Below are positions 5,371-5,621 of a DNA stretch of 5,621 nt, piece after piece (the stretch's first letter is position 1; each line of letters starts with the position of its first letter). The DNA is from Calditrichota bacterium (GTDB lineage: Bacteria; Zhuqueibacterota; Zhuqueibacteria; Oleimicrobiales; Geothermoviventaceae). The notes under the pieces were generated by a model. The model saw only the letters and a list, made by a program, of their open reading frames with translations. It did no database searches and was not told the origin of the DNA. The stretch lies in NCBI GenBank assembly GCA_013152765.1, contig JAADFT010000174.1, positions 1 to 5,621 of the forward strand. Reading direction: 5' to 3'. The position numbers were made by a program, and so were the translations under genes.

Positions 5371-5621
5371 TCAGGCCTGTGAGCGCCGGGTGAAGTGGCT
5401 CACGACGAGCCCGGTTACGAACGTTACCGTCGTGCCAATCAGGACGTACCAGGGCCAGGCGACAGACGTGGTGCTCACCCAGAGCATTGCGGCCAGGCCG
5501 AGAACTATGCCGGTCAAGGCACCACGCTGATTGGCCTGTGGTACGAGCCTGCCCAGCAGAAATGCGCCCAGCAGTCCGCCGTACGTAAAGCTCGCGATTG
5601 TAAGCCCGACCTCGAGAACGT
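5371..5621 (-). CDS. Sodium:solute symporter (SSS/SLC5) family protein, C-terminal fragment
   Basis: The visible 82 residues are the C-terminal end of a gene that starts beyond the window; the stop is TGA at 5371-5373 (minus strand). The start of the fragment, VLEVGLTIASFTYGGLLGAF followed by LLG, matches the conserved late helix of SSS-family transporters (ExGLxIASFTYGxLLGxFLLG). Two more hydrophobic segments follow (about residues 34-52 and 56-75, including AWPWYVLIGTTVTFVTG), then a short basic tail, SHFTRRSQA. SSS proteins import sugars, amino acids, organic acids or sialic acid with Na+. The substrate cannot be read from this end. A link to breakdown products of the GH18 enzyme is possible but unsupported. 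The gene is separated from GH18 by 463 nt, so it is probably a separate unit. Confidence 0.85.
   Translation of the reverse strand, partial: VLEVGLTIASFTYGGLLGAFLLGRLVPQANQRGALTGIVLGLAAMLWVSTTSVAWPWYVLIGTTVTFVTGLVVSHFTRRSQA

Overview
The window is a GC-rich bacterial segment with three transcriptional blocks. The best clue to its origin is the C-terminal tail of the large secreted glycosidase. It carries YPNPFN, WDxRDxxG and SGVY signatures of FlgD-like / type IX-type tail domains, which are common in the FCB assemblage (Bacteroidota, Ignavibacteria, Calditrichota, KSB1 and relatives). I cannot fix the phylum from sequence alone.

Block 1 (1-1853, plus strand) is an envelope- or metal-stress sensing operon. 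It starts with the end of an ECF-type sigma factor. Next come a single-pass ZAS/zf-HC2 anti-sigma factor (294-761), a membrane-anchored Spy/CpxP/CnrX-type sensor-like protein (764-1222) and an exported Spy/CpxP-like protein with a Met/His-rich tail (1272-1787). A 17-bp-stem terminator (1813-1853) closes it. The simplest reading is that the anchored protein senses a periplasmic signal and relays it to the anti-sigma factor, releasing sigma, while the soluble protein is the effector or metal buffer. The two Spy-like proteins align without gaps over their core, so they look like a tandem duplication whose copies diverged into anchored and secreted forms.

Block 2 (2135-4907, minus strand) is a two-gene unit. 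A secreted multidomain GH18 protein (GH18, FN3, a GATase-like domain and a FlgD-like tail) comes first, followed 37 nt later by a small lipoprotein. Both carry the same short motif, SIHQ-x-x-LE-x-HK preceded by PG, near the mature N-terminus of the enzyme and near the C-terminus of the lipoprotein. This is the most unusual observation in the window and suggests a shared docking or processing signal.

Block 3 (5371-5621, minus strand) is the C-terminus of a sodium:solute symporter-family protein. Between it and the GH18 gene lies a 463-nt non-coding stretch containing a pair of GC-rich hairpins (5255-5268 and 5284-5306) that resembles a REP/BIME-type element. The 347-nt convergent gap (1788-2134) holds only the block 1 terminator and a weaker inverted repeat.
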